Translations under genes and position numbers: made by a program
Notes under the pieces: generated by a model
Told to the model about the DNA's origin: nothing
The model's input: only the letters and a program-made list of their open reading frames with translations
The model's database searches: none
Assembly: GCF_012563545.1 (NCBI RefSeq)
Contig: NZ_CP050804.1
Span: 744,001-808,000 of the forward strand
Length of the DNA: 64,000 nt
From: Arcanobacterium buesumense
Lineage (GTDB): Bacteria; Actinomycetota; Actinomycetes; Actinomycetales; Actinomycetaceae
Reading direction: 5' to 3'
In this document: piece after piece, positions 50,808-59,982 of the stretch
How positions within the stretch are numbered: position 1 is the first letter of the stretch
Layout: each line of letters begins with the position of its first letter

Positions 50808-52734
50808 TTGTAATCGTAGTTCCAGGCTTAGCTTTTGTTCCGCCTTCTGGGTCTTGAAGACGCACTGTTCCAAAGAAACCACCAAGTATTTTTTCAACTT
50901 TGACTTCAAATCCGGCATTTTTCAAGGTAGTGAGCGCGTTTTGACTTTGTTGTCCAATGACGTTCGGTACTTCTACCAGCTTTGGCCCGAGCGAAACGGT
51001 AACGTGTACTTCATCTAGACGCAGCCCAGCAGAGTTAGCTTCTGGAGTTTGAGAGATGACGTTTCCTTCGGGAACGGTATCTGAGTATTCTTCAGTTAAT
51101 ACAAGGGTAAGTCCAAGATCGGCAAGCGTTTGTTCGAGTTCGCTACGTTTGACATCACTTAAATTAGGGATTTTCACAGGCGCTCGACCATCTGAAATAA
51201 CGTAATGGATAGTCGCGTTGTGTGGGATGGAAGAATCTGGTTCCGGTTCTTGAGAGACGATATGGTCTTTCTCTACTGTATCGGAGTAGTTAGAAGTGTG
51301 GTCAATATCAGAAAAACCGGCGTCCTTGAGAGCCTGCTCGGCCTCTGCGGAAGTTAATCCAGCAAGCGAAGGAACCGTTAGGTGTTTGATGCCATCGGAG
51401 ATACGAATCTTTACTTCAGTGTCTGGATGAATACGGCTACCTGCTATAGGGTCAGTTCCTATGATGGAGTCTCGCGCAATGTTGTCGGAAAACTCATGCG
51501 TTACTGAGGTGTGAAATCCCTGTTTTTCAAGTGTTTCTTGGGCCTGTGCTAGCGACATAGCTGAGACATCAGCGAGGGTAACGCGTAAGCCAGGGCCGTA
51601 GAGGAAATACCAGCCAGTAGTTCCGGTCAGAGCGAGTAATAAAAGGAAGAGAGCAGTGAAAAGTGGCCACCGTCGACGACGTCGAGTCTTCGACGTCGAT
51701 GAGGAAACAGAAGCTGGACGGGTAACAGCGGTAAGTTTTTGTGTGTTAGCTGCAGGCTGGTCTATTACCGGATTAGTGAGTTGCTGGGTTGTTGCAGAAG
51801 TGCCTGTCTCTTTGACTTGTTGTGGGAAAACAGGAATACGGCGAATAGCAATGTCACTAGGGATTGATTCGGTAATATCTTCGAGCGCATCAAGTGCTGC
51901 CTGGCCATTTTGTGGGCGTTTTTGTGGATCTTTGGCTGTGAAAAGACGGATTAAGGAATCGATACTAGCCGGAATCCAATCAGCTAAGTCACTGAGCTGT
52001 GGCACTTGGTCATGGGCGTGTTGATAAGCGATCGCGAGGGGTGTCTCACCGGTGAATGGTAAAGAACCAGCAATAAGTTCATAGAGCATAATGCCAGTTG
52101 CGTAAATATCGGTGGCTGGTCCGGCAGTGCCAGCAGTGACAAGCTCAGGAGCAACGTATCCGACGGTGCCAAGGACTGTTGCTGTTTGGGTAGATTTTGA
52201 CGCGGCGCGTGCTAAACCGAAGTCGGCAACTTGTGCATTGATTGTTGGTTGCGAGATAACTGCGGAGATATCAAGTGGTTGGGTTAATAAAATATTTTCC
52301 GGTTTAACGTCACGGTGAACAATATCGGCGCTATGTGCAATCGCCAGTGCTTGGAGTACCTGCTTAATGATTGTTAGCGCCATTCCTATCGGCAAGGAGC
52401 CATTAGCGTTCAATTCAGAGCGCAGGTCTGGTCCAGAGACAAGTTGCATAACAAGATAAGGTAGATCACCAAGTGGAGTTTGTGCTACCCCTTGATCGTA
52501 GACGTTGACTACGTGTGGGCTGGTAAGTTTAGCGGCGGAACGCGCTTCTTGGATAAAACGTTCAACAAAATCTGGTTGTTCAGCTAAATGAGAGTGAATG
52601 ATTTTTACTGCTACATCACGGTCTAGACGGTTATCGTGAGCACGATAAACGCTGGCCATGCCACCGCGGGCTAGGCGTGAGGTGATACGGTAACGTCCTT
52701 CGATAGCAACGTTGAGTAATGGATCTAGATTCAC
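50794..52734 (-). CDS. Ser/Thr protein kinase with four PASTA domains
   Basis: A 646-residue receptor-type kinase. The N-terminal catalytic domain has LARGGMASVYRAHD, the ATP-binding VAVKIIHSH, HRDVKPENIL, DFGLA and an APE-like APELV. After about residue 360 there is a basic stretch (KTRRRRRW), one membrane segment (FTALFLLLLALTGTTGWYFL) and four extracellular PASTA repeats (starts near RVTLADVS, HLTVPSLAG, PVKIPNLSD and LVEVPNVIG). PASTA kinases sense muropeptides. It sits next to DAHP synthase and an Rv2175c-like gene, the place of PknL in Mycobacterium, which lacks PASTA domains. TATCCT is 7 nt upstream of its GTG start. Confidence 0.95.
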   Translation of the reverse strand: MNLDPLLNVAIEGRYRITSRLARGGMASVYRAHDNRLDRDVAVKIIHSHLAEQPDFVERFIQEARSAAKLTSPHVVNVYDQGVAQTPLGDLPYLVMQLVSGPDLRSELNANGSLPIGMALTIIKQVLQALAIAHSADIVHRDVKPENILLTQPLDISAVISQPTINAQVADFGLARAASKSTQTATVLGTVGYVAPELVTAGTAGPATDIYATGIMLYELIAGSLPFTGETPLAIAYQHAHDQVPQLSDLADWIPASIDSLIRLFTAKDPQKRPQNGQAALDALEDITESIPSDIAIRRIPVFPQQVKETGTSATTQQLTNPVIDQPAANTQKLTAVTRPASVSSSTSKTRRRRRWPLFTALFLLLLALTGTTGWYFLYGPGLRVTLADVSAMSLAQAQETLEKQGFHTSVTHEFSDNIARDSIIGTDPIAGSRIHPDTEVKIRISDGIKHLTVPSLAGLTSAEAEQALKDAGFSDIDHTSNYSDTVEKDHIVSQEPEPDSSIPHNATIHYVISDGRAPVKIPNLSDVKRSELEQTLADLGLTLVLTEEYSDTVPEGNVISQTPEANSAGLRLDEVHVTVSLGPKLVEVPNVIGQQSQNALTTLKNAGFEVKVEKILGGFFGTVRLQDPEGGTKAKPGTTITITVV

Positions 52735-52750
52735 ATCTTTTAGGATATCT

Positions 52751-52784
52751 GCAAAAGCCGGTCACGTGGGTGGCCGGCTTTTGC
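52751..52784 (-). terminator. Terminator of the LysM transglycosylase gene
   Basis: GCAAAAGCCGG and CCGGCTTTTGC form a perfect 11-bp stem with a 12-nt loop between the transglycosylase stop and the kinase start. The TTTTG end is on the minus strand. Confidence 0.75.
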
Positions 52785-52803
52785 GTGTCGGGTGGGAATG
52801 CTC

Positions 52804-54066
52804 TTAGAACCGAGCCATGGCAGCTTTTATTTTTGCTACATATGCAACGGTGTCTGGACGCATGCCATAGCGTTTGACGCCACCGAGCCCTTGATAGTAA
52901 CCAGCAACAGCTTGGTCGAAGTTGTCAGCGTTATTATGCAAGTAGCGAATAATAGCTATGCCAGCAACGACGTTATCATGCGGATCAAGGAGGTTGAGTT
53001 CGCGTCCAACCATCGTTCCTGCCCATGAACCTGAGGAAGGGATAACCTGCATGGTGCCGATAGCATTGGCGGGTGATACAGCGCTTGCATCGAAGCCAGA
53101 TTCGATATAGGCATGTGCTAAAGCAAGGCGTGGGTCAACGCCCATCTGAGCTGCGGTCTGGCGAATAATGCGTTGCATTTCTTCACGAGAGGGCAGAGTT
53201 TGGTTGATGAGCACATTTTTATTGTCATTGGCGGCGTCCACAACTTCATCTGCGTAGGTATATCCAGGGAAGTTATTTTCCACGAGTCGTTTTTTAGTAG
53301 ATATTTGGGTTTGAAGTGTTGGTGTTGGTGCTGGAGTTGCGTTGATGGAGAGTTGTTGGCCGGGGTAAATAAGATTTGGGTTTGAAATATTGTTTGCGGC
53401 AACTAGGTGGGCGACGGTGGTACCTAACTTGTGTGCGATAGCTCCCAAGGTATCTCCAGATTGAACCGTGTAAGTAGTTGAGGACGGTGCTGGGGTTGCT
53501 GCAGGTGCTGGAGCTGGGGTTGGAGCCGGGGCTGGTGCTGGGGCTGGGGCTGGAGTTGCGTTGATGGAGAGTTGTTGGCCGGGGTAAATAAGATTTGGGT
53601 TTGAAATATTGTTTGCGGCAACTAGGTGGGCGACGGTGGTACCTAACTTGTGTGCGATAGCTCCCAAGGTATCTCCAGATTGAACCGTGTAAGTAGTTGA
53701 GGACGGTGCTGGGGTTGTCTTTGGAGCGGCATGTGTTACTGGAGTGATATCTTTAATGACTGGGGACTGGACTGGTAATAGTAGGCGTTGTCCGATGCGA
53801 ATAAGTGCAGTCGAGTCAAGATTATTAGTACGAATAATGTCTGCCATAGGTATGCCGGTACGTTGCGAAATGCCCCAGACAGTATCGCCTGTGCGTACTT
53901 GATATGTCATGGTTAGCGTTTGTGGAGATTTATTTTCCTGAATAGGTGATTTTTGTGGTGTGGTTGCCGGTTGCGCCTGAGCAGCTGAAGCAACGGTTGG
54001 TGATAAAAGGGTGACCGCAGTTGCAGTTGCGAGCGCGGCGTTTGATCGCGACATCCACGTGGACAT
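52804..54066 (-). CDS. Secreted lytic transglycosylase with three LysM domains
   Basis: A 420-residue exported protein with a signal peptide ([20 protein letters not shown]). Three LysM peptidoglycan-binding modules follow: one diverged ([18 protein letters not shown]), then two that are identical in sequence ([18 protein letters not shown] ... [14 protein letters not shown]), separated by a long Pro/Ala linker. The C-terminal part is a goose-type/SLT-like lysozyme fold with the catalytic Glu in [16 protein letters not shown]. It should cut the glycan strands of peptidoglycan. The ATG at 54066 follows CTGGAGGA; upstream coding in the longer frame is unlikely. The start is divergent from the Rv2175c-like gene. 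Confidence 0.92.
   Translation of the reverse strand: MSTWMSRSNAALATATAVTLLSPTVASAAQAQPATTPQKSPIQENKSPQTLTMTYQVRTGDTVWGISQRTGIPMADIIRTNNLDSTALIRIGQRLLLPVQSPVIKDITPVTHAAPKTTPAPSSTTYTVQSGDTLGAIAHKLGTTVAHLVAANNISNPNLIYPGQQLSINATPAPAPAPAPAPTPAPAPAATPAPSSTTYTVQSGDTLGAIAHKLGTTVAHLVAANNISNPNLIYPGQQLSINATPAPTPTLQTQISTKKRLVENNFPGYTYADEVVDAANDNKNVLINQTLPSREEMQRIIRQTAAQMGVDPRLALAHAYIESGFDASAVSPANAIGTMQVIPSSGSWAGTMVGRELNLLDPHDNVVAGIAIIRYLHNNADNFDQAVAGYYQGLGGVKRYGMRPDTVAYVAKIKAAMARF
53331..53498. repeat. 168-bp perfect direct repeat, copy 1, in the LysM gene
   Basis: Identical, base for base as read, to 53550-53717 (offset 219 bp). It codes for one LysM module and part of its linker. Confidence 0.9.
53550..53717. 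repeat. 168-bp perfect direct repeat, copy 2, in the LysM gene
   Basis: Second copy of the 168-bp repeat, 51 bp from the first. Identity at synonymous sites points to recent duplication or gene conversion. Recombination between copies would remove one LysM module in frame (219 bp is 73 codons). Confidence 0.9.
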
Positions 54067-54198
54067 AAATCCTCCAGAAATAACACATCTGTTACAAATG
54101 TTAAAGATGATGTTGTTGATGAAATTGTTATAATTGAGCTTAGTGGAATGTTCAGCGTGTCGCCACTCTTTTTTCAATATGTGAGCTATCATTGGCGC

Positions 54199-54561
54199 GT
54201 GAATAATGTATGTGCGTACGGCGAATGGCTATCTATTCCTGAAGTAGCCGATATTTTAAATCTTCAACAACGCGATGTGCGTGCTGCGCTCGATCGCCAT
54301 GAGCTCATCGCTGTTCGGCGTGGGCAACATAATGCTCTGGCAATTCATTGTGAACAATTGGTAGAGGAAGATGGAAAGATCCAGATACTACCTGCACTTC
54401 ATGGGACTGTTGTAGCTCTTCATGACGCTGGTTTCACAGACAACGAAGCTCTTGATTGGTTACTGCGAGATGAACCTGAGCTGGAAATGACTCCGCTAGC
54501 CGCTTTGCATTCTGGTAATATTCACGCAGTTCGTCGGATTATTATCGGTTTAGCGTTCTAA
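54199..54561 (+). CDS. Rv2175c-family DNA-binding regulator
   Basis: A 120-residue protein with an N-terminal winged helix ([33 protein letters not shown]) and a C-terminal helical segment ([28 protein letters not shown]). In M. tuberculosis the homologue Rv2175c binds DNA and is a substrate of the neighbouring kinase PknL. Here too it is next to a Ser/Thr kinase, a transglycosylase and a polyprenyl synthase. The GTG at 54199 is chosen because TATCAT lies 6 nt before it; the longer frame is less likely. It probably regulates a local gene set. Confidence 0.85.
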   Translation: MNNVCAYGEWLSIPEVADILNLQQRDVRAALDRHELIAVRRGQHNALAIHCEQLVEEDGKIQILPALHGTVVALHDAGFTDNEALDWLLRDEPELEMTPLAALHSGNIHAVRRIIIGLAF

Positions 54562-54578
54562 CTTTTCGTCGTCGTCTT

Positions 54579-55631
54579 TTAGAAGCGACGATCCATGAGT
54601 TCAGTTGCTAGTTGACGTAAGATCCCGGCATTTTCTGGCATCTGTGCTAGTGCTCGATCTTCCCGTTCGCTAATTAGTTTCTCATGCTGTTGATATGCGC
54701 CAGAAGAATGGATGATTTCTTTAATCTTGGCGACTTCTGTGTTGTTTAGCGATTGGCCAAGGTGATCGTCGATAAAAGCGCGTTCGGTAGGCGAACATAA
54801 CGAACGAGTTAACGCCAACAAAACGGTGCGTTTACCTTCGGTAATATCACTACCGGCCGGTTTTCCGGTAATCGACGGCTCGCCGAAAATACCTAATTCG
54901 TCGTCGCGGAGTTGGAATGCTTCGCCCAGCGGTCGAGTTACGAGAGAAAGCTGGGCCAGATCTGCGTCATTCGCCCCCGCCAGCGCGGCTCCGAGGAGTA
55001 CGGGTAATTCGATGGAATATCGGGCAGATTTGTGTAGGAGCACCAAAAAAGCGTCGGTTATTGCGCCTTGAAAATTATTCTCAACGGCAGTAAATTCCGC
55101 CCGCATATCCATGTATTGGCCAAATGCTGTTTCAGCACTCATTGCATGAAAAAGACTGGTTGCTCGCCGATAAGCGTGGTCAGTAGCGTCTTGCCTTGCA
55201 AATTCTTCTCCCGCTAATGAAAGTAAATAATCTCCCAACAGTAAACCGGCATGGTGCCCAAAGGTTTCTTGTTGACCGGTAAAACTATGAGTATTGTGGA
55301 CGCGTTCAAAAAGTCGATGCGCTGAGCTAATGCCACGCCGAGTATCAGCAGCATCAATAATGTCATCATGGACAAGCGCCGAAGCTTGATATAGCTCAAC
55401 TGCAACTGCAGCTGGCAAAGGGAGTTCGCGTGCAGTGGGGGCAATGGTTTGATAACCACCAGCTACACATAGTGCCCGGATTCGCTTACCGCCTGAGCTC
55501 AGTAACTGAGCAGGTTCAATAAACTCAGCAAAGAGTTCCTTACCACGCGGATCTTCAATAAACGACGGAGTCGCAGTAAGTAATGCTATTAAACGAGCAG
55601 ATACTGCATCGCGAAAATTAGAAAAGACCAT
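54579..55631 (-). CDS. Polyprenyl diphosphate synthase
   Basis: A 350-residue trans-isoprenyl diphosphate synthase. The first Asp-rich motif is LVHDDIIDAADTRRG (DDxxD) and the second is QLRDDELGIFGEP, with the GKR-type KPAGSDITEGKRT loop. It elongates farnesyl- or geranyl-type chains, supplying quinones, carotenoids or cell-wall lipid carriers; the product length is not certain. IdsA-type enzymes lie close to Rv2175c in Mycobacterium. TAGTCT is 6 nt before the ATG, with no ribosome site. It converges with the Rv2175c-like gene. Confidence 0.92.
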   Translation of the reverse strand: MVFSNFRDAVSARLIALLTATPSFIEDPRGKELFAEFIEPAQLLSSGGKRIRALCVAGGYQTIAPTARELPLPAAVAVELYQASALVHDDIIDAADTRRGISSAHRLFERVHNTHSFTGQQETFGHHAGLLLGDYLLSLAGEEFARQDATDHAYRRATSLFHAMSAETAFGQYMDMRAEFTAVENNFQGAITDAFLVLLHKSARYSIELPVLLGAALAGANDADLAQLSLVTRPLGEAFQLRDDELGIFGEPSITGKPAGSDITEGKRTVLLALTRSLCSPTERAFIDDHLGQSLNNTEVAKIKEIIHSSGAYQQHEKLISEREDRALAQMPENAGILRQLATELMDRRF

Positions 55632-55736
55632 AGTAAAAGACTACCGGGTTGTCCACAATCAAGGCTACTTTATGTTCTTTCCACAGACTTGGGAGTAGGA
55701 CAGCTACGTAGGTGGGGAAATTGATTGACTAGAAGT

Positions 55737-56807
55737 ATGAAAAGACCACTGATGAAAAGCCTAGCTGAAAGCCTAGTACTTGCACCTCGAATGCTGCGAA
55801 CGGATGCCGCTGGCGTGCTACTTGTGTGCGCGATCGCAGATCAAACCGAGGGGTATATGATTACCGCAATTGCGCGTGTTGATCTCGCTCTTGATAATGC
55901 TGTGCATCATGTTGCGAGCGACTTAGCGGATTTTTTCGTAGATACTCACCCAGATCGTGTGTGTCTGTGTTGGCTGACTACTGAACATGAGCTACACAAT
56001 GAAGAATCTGTCCAACGAACACGTGTAGCGTCGATTCTCCGTGAACTTTGTGTGTTAATTGAGCAGTCTCCACACTTATTGACAACGGAGATAACAACTT
56101 TCTATACCGATCGGCAAAAATGGGGAGAACTTACTCTTAAAACAGGTGTATTGACCTCCGTAGGACAATTAGCCCCTTACTCTCGTCTCTTGGAAACGCC
56201 GCTCGCTTGTGAGCTGATGCTCGAAGAAAATGAGCCTGCCGAGGGCATATGGGGGCGCGTCGCATTTCGACGTCGAAAACTTAGTAGCGATGCAGAAAAG
56301 CGTTATCGGGATGATCCCGATGATGTCCACGGGCGCCTTTTATGGGCTAATACATTAAAGAAAGTGCAGGTTGATTTTCCTGATTTACTGCCTCATCGTA
56401 CTGTTCATTTTCTTGGAGGTACAGATCGGATAGGTAAACTTAATGCGGCATTGCACGATGCCGAAATCCGCGATCGCATCCTATTGTGGGTTGTTACTGG
56501 GAAGAAGATACAAGAAGATGTTGAGTGGGAGAACTGCTATTCATTCATGCGGCAAGCATCTATGAATGAAGAAGTTATCCAGCGGGCACGGCAAGCTATT
56601 AGAGTTCTCAATGCCTGTGGAAGCTTTTCCGCAGATGATTCCCCATGCGCGTATGGCACAATCGCCTACATATACTGGTGGTTAGGTGAAACCCAATCTG
56701 CTTCTACTGCAGCGAAAATGTCGCTCTGCTCTGACTCGTCATATCGGATGGCTAATCTAATAACCGCCATTCTTGGAGCTCGTATTATGCCGCCATGGAT
56801 GAAGTAG
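55737..56807 (+). CDS. DUF4192 family protein
   Basis: A 356-residue protein of actinobacterial DUF4192: an N-terminal LVLAPRMLRTDAAGVLLVCAI that opens an alpha/beta domain, a middle region with ATPase-unlike helices and the C-terminal CAYGTIAYIYWWLGETQSASTAAKMSL, in which the WW and the alanine-rich helix are typical. The function is unknown. I take the ATG at 55737; a TTG at 55725 would add four residues. It stands between a polyprenyl synthase gene and a universal-stress-type gene. Confidence 0.75.
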   Translation: MKRPLMKSLAESLVLAPRMLRTDAAGVLLVCAIADQTEGYMITAIARVDLALDNAVHHVASDLADFFVDTHPDRVCLCWLTTEHELHNEESVQRTRVASILRELCVLIEQSPHLLTTEITTFYTDRQKWGELTLKTGVLTSVGQLAPYSRLLETPLACELMLEENEPAEGIWGRVAFRRRKLSSDAEKRYRDDPDDVHGRLLWANTLKKVQVDFPDLLPHRTVHFLGGTDRIGKLNAALHDAEIRDRILLWVVTGKKIQEDVEWENCYSFMRQASMNEEVIQRARQAIRVLNACGSFSADDSPCAYGTIAYIYWWLGETQSASTAAKMSLCSDSSYRMANLITAILGARIMPPWMK

Positions 56808-56904
56808 TCACAAATCTGGTTGGAAATTGTGAAAAAAATTAGTTAGCGTGTAGATTTTCAGGAGACGAGTAGTATTTAATATATTGGTAGGGGTGAGGGA
56901 GCAT

Positions 56905-57300
56905 ATGAGCGTTATTGTGCCTATTGGACAGCAAGAACGGTATGAAGCTATTCTCCAGCGCGGGATAGCTTTTGCGCAAGACCACGATATGACGCTTATT
57001 GTTCTACTGTCACGTTCATTAACTCAGTATTCGCAAGAGCAGATTGATTATGATGTTGATACGCTAACGGATAAGTTGGAACAGGCAGATGTTGCATTCG
57101 AGATCATTACACGCTTAGATGACACTGATTTAGCAACGACGATTCGTGAAACGGCGCTGGAACACAATGCTGTTCTTATCATTACATCGCTAGCCCCGAA
57201 ACCGTCACACGGTTCGTATCAACTTGGAACTCAAGTCCAAAAACTTTTGGTTGATGCTCCCTGTGAAGTGTTGATTATGCGAGATGTAATCAACACCTGA
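56905..57300 (+). CDS. Universal-stress-protein-like protein
   Basis: A 131-residue UspA-fold protein. It has VIVPIGQQERYEAILQRGIAFAQ, MTLIVLLSRS, the usual charged helix, AVLIITSLAPKPSHGSYQLGTQVQKLLVDAPCEVLIMR at the C-terminus, where the ATP-binding G-x2-G-x9-G is represented by GSYQLGTQ. ATP binding is possible but the motif is loose. The ATG at 56905 follows GAGGGAG; a TTG 21 bases earlier is discarded. It precedes the sigma factor gene by about 160 bp. Confidence 0.8.
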   Translation: MSVIVPIGQQERYEAILQRGIAFAQDHDMTLIVLLSRSLTQYSQEQIDYDVDTLTDKLEQADVAFEIITRLDDTDLATTIRETALEHNAVLIITSLAPKPSHGSYQLGTQVQKLLVDAPCEVLIMRDVINT

Positions 57301-57410
57301 CCCTAGCTAATGGCTTAGATACAAATAAAAGTCATTGTTTCATAGAATATTTTAAGAACAAATGACGTTCTATTAGCGTGCCTGATGCGAACTATATGCT
57401 GTGCTCGGGC

Positions 57411-57416
57411 TATAAT
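57411..57416 (+). promoter_or_regulatory. -10 box of the principal sigma factor gene
   Basis: A consensus TATAAT, with no good -35 in front, puts the transcript start near 57423, 36 nt before the GTG at 57459. It lies inside the frame that would be coding if translation began at 57378, which argues for the later start. Confidence 0.6.
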
Positions 57417-57458
57417 GTAAAAGCTTATCGGCTTTTGCCTCCGTACGAAAGGTATCAC

Positions 57459-58976
57459 GTGGCTGTTTCTTCCCGTCCCTCTGAAAATCTCCAAAAGTAT
57501 TTAGATACATCGGAGCTTGCTAAGTATCGGGTGCCTGAACTGAAAAAAATTGCCTCAGATCTGGGCCTGTCCATACCTTCGAAAGCTGTCAAGGCAACAT
57601 ACATTGACCAGATCGCCGAATACGCTGCAGATACGTTAAAGGACAGCACGGCTGCGGCAAATGAAGAGACACAACAGGCTACTAAAACAAATAAGTCAGC
57701 AACAAAAGCTACTTCCTCAAAAGTGTCTGTGAAAAATGCGGACACAAAAATAGCTTCTCCAGCTGATTCATCAACACTTGATGGCGAATCTGAAAGTGCT
57801 GAGGAACTCGATGATGATCTTCAAACACCAGATGAGCCCGAAGCTCTCGAAGAAGAAGATGTGGATCTAGAAGTAGAAGATCTCGATGTTGCTGATGAAG
57901 AAGTTGACGACGAAGATCCTGACGTGACCGCTTCAAGCGCTGAAGAAATCGACGAAGACGAGGAACAAGAAACTGTTAAAGAAACAACAGCGAAACGTTC
58001 TGGTGCATTCATTGTTCGTGACTCTGATGATACTGATGAACCTGTTCAACGAGTCCATGTTGCTGGCGCAACCGCTGATCCTGTCAAGGATTATCTCAAG
58101 CAAATTGGTAAAGTTGCGTTGTTAAACGCCGAAGAAGAAGTTGAACTTGCTAAGCGTATTGAAGCTGGCCTTTTTGCACAGCATATTCTAGATACCACCG
58201 AGATCGAGGATGTTCGCCATCGGCGGGAACTTGAAATTATTTCCAGAGACGGTCAAAAAGCGAAAAACCATTTATTGGAAGCAAATTTACGTCTAGTTGT
58301 ATCCTTGGCTAAGCGTTATACCGGGCGGGGCATGCTTTTCCTCGATCTTATCCAAGAAGGAAACCTTGGTTTAGTGCGCGCAGTTGAAAAATTTGACTAC
58401 GCAAAGGGATACAAGTTCTCAACTTATGCGACTTGGTGGATCCGTCAAGCAATTACTCGCGCGATGGCTGATCAAGCTCGAACAATTCGTATTCCGGTTC
58501 ACATGGTTGAAGTCATTAATAAGCTCGCCCGTGTACAACGCCAGATGCTTCAAGATCTTGGGCGCGAACCAACTGTGGAAGAACTTGCGCATGAACTTGA
58601 TATGACTGAAGAAAAAGTGATTGAAGTTCAAAAGTACGGTCGTGAACCAATTTCACTTCATACCCCGCTCGGTGAAGATGGGGATTCTGAATTTGGTGAT
58701 CTTATTGAGGATTCAGAAGCGGTTGTGCCTGCTGATGCAGTTGGTTTTACTCTTTTGCAAGAACAACTTCATCAAGTTCTTGATACGTTATCTGAACGCG
58801 AAGCCGGTGTTGTGTCGATGCGTTTCGGCCTTACTGATGGCCAGCCAAAGACACTGGATGAAATTGGTAAAGTCTACGGTGTTACGCGTGAACGAATCCG
58901 TCAGATTGAATCAAAGACGATGTCGAAGTTACGCCACCCATCGCGTTCCCAAGTTCTGCGTGACTACCTCGACTAA
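57459..58976 (+). CDS. sigA: Principal RNA polymerase sigma factor
   Basis: A 505-residue RpoD/SigA/HrdB-type factor. An N-terminal 40-residue segment ([26 protein letters not shown]) resembles a SAP/Rho-N-like helical domain. A long Glu/Asp/Ser/Thr-rich linker follows (about residues 75-180), then region 1.2 ([28 protein letters not shown]), region 2 ([37 protein letters not shown]), region 3 and region 4.2 ([20 protein letters not shown]). The GTG at 57459 with AAAGG at 6 nt is preferred over 57378. The downstream DUF7455 and topoisomerase genes repeat the hrdB neighbourhood of Streptomyces. Confidence 0.95.
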   Translation: MAVSSRPSENLQKYLDTSELAKYRVPELKKIASDLGLSIPSKAVKATYIDQIAEYAADTLKDSTAAANEETQQATKTNKSATKATSSKVSVKNADTKIASPADSSTLDGESESAEELDDDLQTPDEPEALEEEDVDLEVEDLDVADEEVDDEDPDVTASSAEEIDEDEEQETVKETTAKRSGAFIVRDSDDTDEPVQRVHVAGATADPVKDYLKQIGKVALLNAEEEVELAKRIEAGLFAQHILDTTEIEDVRHRRELEIISRDGQKAKNHLLEANLRLVVSLAKRYTGRGMLFLDLIQEGNLGLVRAVEKFDYAKGYKFSTYATWWIRQAITRAMADQARTIRIPVHMVEVINKLARVQRQMLQDLGREPTVEELAHELDMTEEKVIEVQKYGREPISLHTPLGEDGDSEFGDLIEDSEAVVPADAVGFTLLQEQLHQVLDTLSEREAGVVSMRFGLTDGQPKTLDEIGKVYGVTRERIRQIESKTMSKLRHPSRSQVLRDYLD

Positions 58977-58985
58977 AATAACACC

Positions 58986-59594
58986 TTAATTTGTGCTGAA
59001 ACGGGCATGCCAGGGGCATGCCCGTTTCCATTCTGCAGGCAAAATGACATTGCCCTGACGATTACGTGCATAATCAGCAATTCGTTGGCCAGATTCTTCC
59101 GCTGCGAAATAAAACTGAAATAGTTCTGAACACGTTAAAGCATCAGCTAGTGCGCGATGTGCGACCGGCGTTTCAATTCCCAGCCGACCAGCTAGACCAA
59201 GCAAGGAGTGGGATCCGTCCGAACAATAAATTCGAGATTGATCCATTGTGCATACTGCATTTTCACGTAAGAAAGAATACGGCGTAGCTGCACGAGTGAG
59301 TTCAGCGTTAAGGAATCCAAGATCGAATGGTGCATTATGCGCAACAAGAATATGCCCATCGAGAATTCCGATAAGCGATCCGATAATGTCTGTAAAAAAG
59401 GGGGCGTTAGATAGCATCTCGTCACTTATATGGTGTATATGCTGTGCAGAAACAGGCCGGGCAGGATTAACTAAAGTATGGAATGTTGTTTCCAGAGCTA
59501 AGGAGTCATCCAAAACGGCCACGCCAACTTCAATGATCCTATCGGTTGTCGGATCAAGTCCGGTTGTTTCTACATCAATAGCTGCATACGGCAT
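58986..59594 (-). CDS. DnaQ-like 3'-5' exonuclease
   Basis: A 202-residue DEDDh exonuclease: ExoI motif AAIDVETTGLDPTTDRIIEVGV, ExoII ILVAHNAPFDLGFLN and ExoIII HRALADALT. It probably proof-reads or trims DNA or RNA, but the missing polymerase-binding part makes a role as the replicative epsilon subunit uncertain. AGGAGGGGA precedes the ATG. It converges with sigA (9 bp between stops). A perfect 13-bp hairpin, 58999-59027 (AAACGGGCATGCC with a 3-nt loop), lies inside its last codons and may end sigA transcription. Confidence 0.85.
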   Translation of the reverse strand: MPYAAIDVETTGLDPTTDRIIEVGVAVLDDSLALETTFHTLVNPARPVSAQHIHHISDEMLSNAPFFTDIIGSLIGILDGHILVAHNAPFDLGFLNAELTRAATPYSFLRENAVCTMDQSRIYCSDGSHSLLGLAGRLGIETPVAHRALADALTCSELFQFYFAAEESGQRIADYARNRQGNVILPAEWKRACPWHARFSTN

Positions 59595-59695
59595 GTTCTT
59601 TCCCCTCCTCGCCTAACACTACGATGATTTTGCCTGACGCGAAAGTTGTCTAGTTATAGGTGAAAGCTCGACGTATACATGACATCATAGGGAAC

Positions 59696-59899
59696 ATGAC
59701 AACATTAATTGAAGAAACAACACGCACTACCTTCACGGCCGCAGATCGATGTGATGCCTGCGGAGCCCAAGCCTACGTTCGTGTAGATATGGCCGCTGGC
59801 TCGCTTATGTTTTGTGCGCATCACGCGCGCAAGTACAATGCCAAGCTTAGTGAAGTCGCGTTGTCAATCGTTGATGAATCCGAAAAAGTAGCTCGATAA
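59696..59899 (+). CDS. DUF7455 family small protein
   Basis: A 67-residue protein with a CDACGAQAYVRVDM segment and a CAHHARKYN, a paired C-x2-C and C-x2-H likely to bind one zinc ion. It matches DUF7455, small actinobacterial proteins encoded between the principal sigma factor and topoisomerase IV in Streptomyces. Function unknown. The ATG at 59696 is preferred to the frame start at 59660, which adds 12 residues outside the conserved part. A strong terminator follows. Confidence 0.85.
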   Translation: MTTLIEETTRTTFTAADRCDACGAQAYVRVDMAAGSLMFCAHHARKYNAKLSEVALSIVDESEKVAR

Positions 59900-59903
59900 A
59901 AAG

Positions 59904-59953
59904 ACATAGGGCAAGGCACGTGCGATCAACTTCGCACGTGCCTTGCCCTATGT
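59904..59953 (+). terminator. Terminator of the DUF7455 gene
   Basis: A perfect 22-bp stem from 59904-59925 with 59932-59953 and a 6-nt loop, the longest hairpin in the window. No T run follows, so it may act as a terminator or as an mRNA end stabiliser. Confidence 0.7.
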
Positions 59954-59969
59954 GAGAGTGAATAACCGC

Positions 59970-59975
59970 TAGAAT
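59970..59975 (+). promoter_or_regulatory. -10 box for leaderless topoisomerase subunit B
   Basis: TAGAAT lies 7 nt before the GTG start at 59983 and no ribosome site is found. Confidence 0.55.
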
Positions 59976-59982
59976 AACAATC

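Noticed and set aside
2041-59953. Many long inverted repeats as a dispersed repeat family
   Set aside because: Each has its own sequence and lies just past a gene end, so they are individual terminators and not copies of one element.
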